A DNA stretch of 64,000 nt from Niveibacterium terrae (GTDB lineage Bacteria; Pseudomonadota; Gammaproteobacteria; Burkholderiales; Rhodocyclaceae): assembly GCF_048213115.1 (NCBI RefSeq), contig NZ_CP172404.1, positions 2,480,001 to 2,544,000 of the forward strand, in the 5' to 3' direction. The notes below the pieces were generated by a model that was not told the origin of the DNA, did no database searches, and was given only the letters and a program-made list of their open reading frames with translations. Shown in pieces: positions 63,438-64,000 of the stretch. The position numbers and the translations under genes are program-made. Position 1 is the first letter of the stretch. Every line of letters begins with the position of its first letter.

Positions 63438-64000
63438 ATGGGCATCACGATTCAAGCCGGGAGGGTTCGCTTCAAGGAGCGCCTGTTCGCCGCACCGACG
63501 CCACTGCCCGACGCCTTCTCGATCCACCTCGACCTGATCCGCTTCAGCGCGGCCCTCGCGGTCTTCGTCGCCCATTTGTCCTCATTTCCGATCACCCGAG
63601 GCAGCGTCTGGCCCGCCCTGGGCCAGTACGGAGACGCGGCCGTCACGCTGTTCTTCGTGCTGTCCGGCTATGTGATCTCCTATACGACCTCGTTCCGGGA
63701 GCGCGAAGCGAAGAGCTATGTGATCAGCCGGATCTCGCGGCTCTACTCGGTCGTGCTGATCGCGCTGCCACTGACTTTCCTGCTCGACAGCCTGGGCCTC
63801 GCGCTCAATCCGTCCTTCTATCAGAACCAGAAGATCCTCTGGAAACCGGAGAGCCTTGCCGGCTACCTGTCCTCGCTCTTCTTCGTGAACGAATACCAGG
63901 TCTTCGCTTTCGGCGGAATCTCGCCTGGTACCAACGGCCCCTACTGGTCGCTGAGCTTCGAGGCGAGCTATTACCTGATCGCCGGAATCCTGCTGTTCTG
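63438..64000 (+). CDS. Acyltransferase family 3 (OafA-like), truncated by the window edge
   Basis: The first 187 residues are visible from ATG 63438. They include HLDLIRFSAALAVFVAHL, the usual first helix with catalytic-type His, TLFFVLSGYVISY, then RISRLYSVVLIALPLTFLL and GPYWSLSFEASYYLIAG. This matches membrane O-acyltransferases that decorate lipopolysaccharide or exopolysaccharide. The open frame runs off the end of the window, so the full length is not known. Confidence 0.9.
   Translation, partial: MGITIQAGRVRFKERLFAAPTPLPDAFSIHLDLIRFSAALAVFVAHLSSFPITRGSVWPALGQYGDAAVTLFFVLSGYVISYTTSFREREAKSYVISRISRLYSVVLIALPLTFLLDSLGLALNPSFYQNQKILWKPESLAGYLSSLFFVNEYQVFAFGGISPGTNGPYWSLSFEASYYLIAGILLF

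Overview
The window is GC-rich chromosomal DNA of a Gram-negative bacterium, most likely a betaproteobacterium. That placement is inferred from gene order (grpE-dnaK-dnaJ; hda-HAD phosphatase-pcnB-folK-deoxynucleoside kinase-panB; pyrG-kdsA-eno-ftsB), a three-gene pntAA/pntAB/pntB transhydrogenase and two PEP-CTERM-type surface proteins. A Rhodocyclales/Zoogloea-like relative would fit, but the sequence alone cannot settle it.

Layout. 1-6.7 kb is accessory DNA: an EF-hand-like calcium-binding protein, a secreted beta-propeller-like protein, an XRE antitoxin beside a decayed RelE-type toxin, two small lipoproteins, a GNAT acetyltransferase and an AT-rich membrane-protein gene that looks foreign. 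6.8-12.1 kb holds a Ser/Thr kinase with a cyclic-nucleotide-binding-like tail, divergent from grpE-dnaK-dnaJ, which carries a good sigma-32 heat-shock promoter. 12.2-35.1 kb is mostly housekeeping: an AsmA-like protein with an added N-terminal domain, tRNA-Asn, a divergent PurM-like protein, a sirtuin, hda, pcnB, folK, panB, a pabB-pabC fusion, rhlE, the transhydrogenase, a PEP-CTERM trypsin-like protease, a PP2C phosphatase, a cobalamin adenosyltransferase and the ftsB/eno/kdsA/pyrG group. A second PEP-CTERM-like gene follows at 35.4 kb. Both PEP-CTERM genes are preceded by matches to the sigma-54 (-24/-12) promoter, which suggests a shared RpoN-dependent regulon.

The main accessory system fills 36.36-61.16 kb: about 20 tightly packed, mostly overlapping genes on one strand encoding an extracellular contractile injection system (eCIS; Afp/PVC/MAC-like headless phage tail). 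It has a sheath, a tube, a tube-to-baseplate adaptor and LysM partner, gp27-like hub, gp5-like spike, PAAR-like tip, gp25-like wedge, two large baseplate proteins, a tail-protein-I-like protein, a DUF6519 beta-helix protein, a DUF4255 cap protein, an AAA+ ATPase and a baseplate chaperone. In the middle are two adjacent DUF4157 proteins with unlike C-termini, one HNH-nuclease-like and one with a possible His/Cys protease-like dyad. These are the best cargo candidates. No tape-measure gene or dedicated tail-fibre gene is recognisable.

After the eCIS comes a 590-nt stretch without a supported gene. It starts with a near-consensus sigma-70 promoter that faces no annotated product. A Tat-type metallo-beta-lactamase-fold lipoprotein and the start of an acyltransferase gene cut by the window edge follow. 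I found no CRISPR array, insertion sequence, rRNA operon or replication origin.
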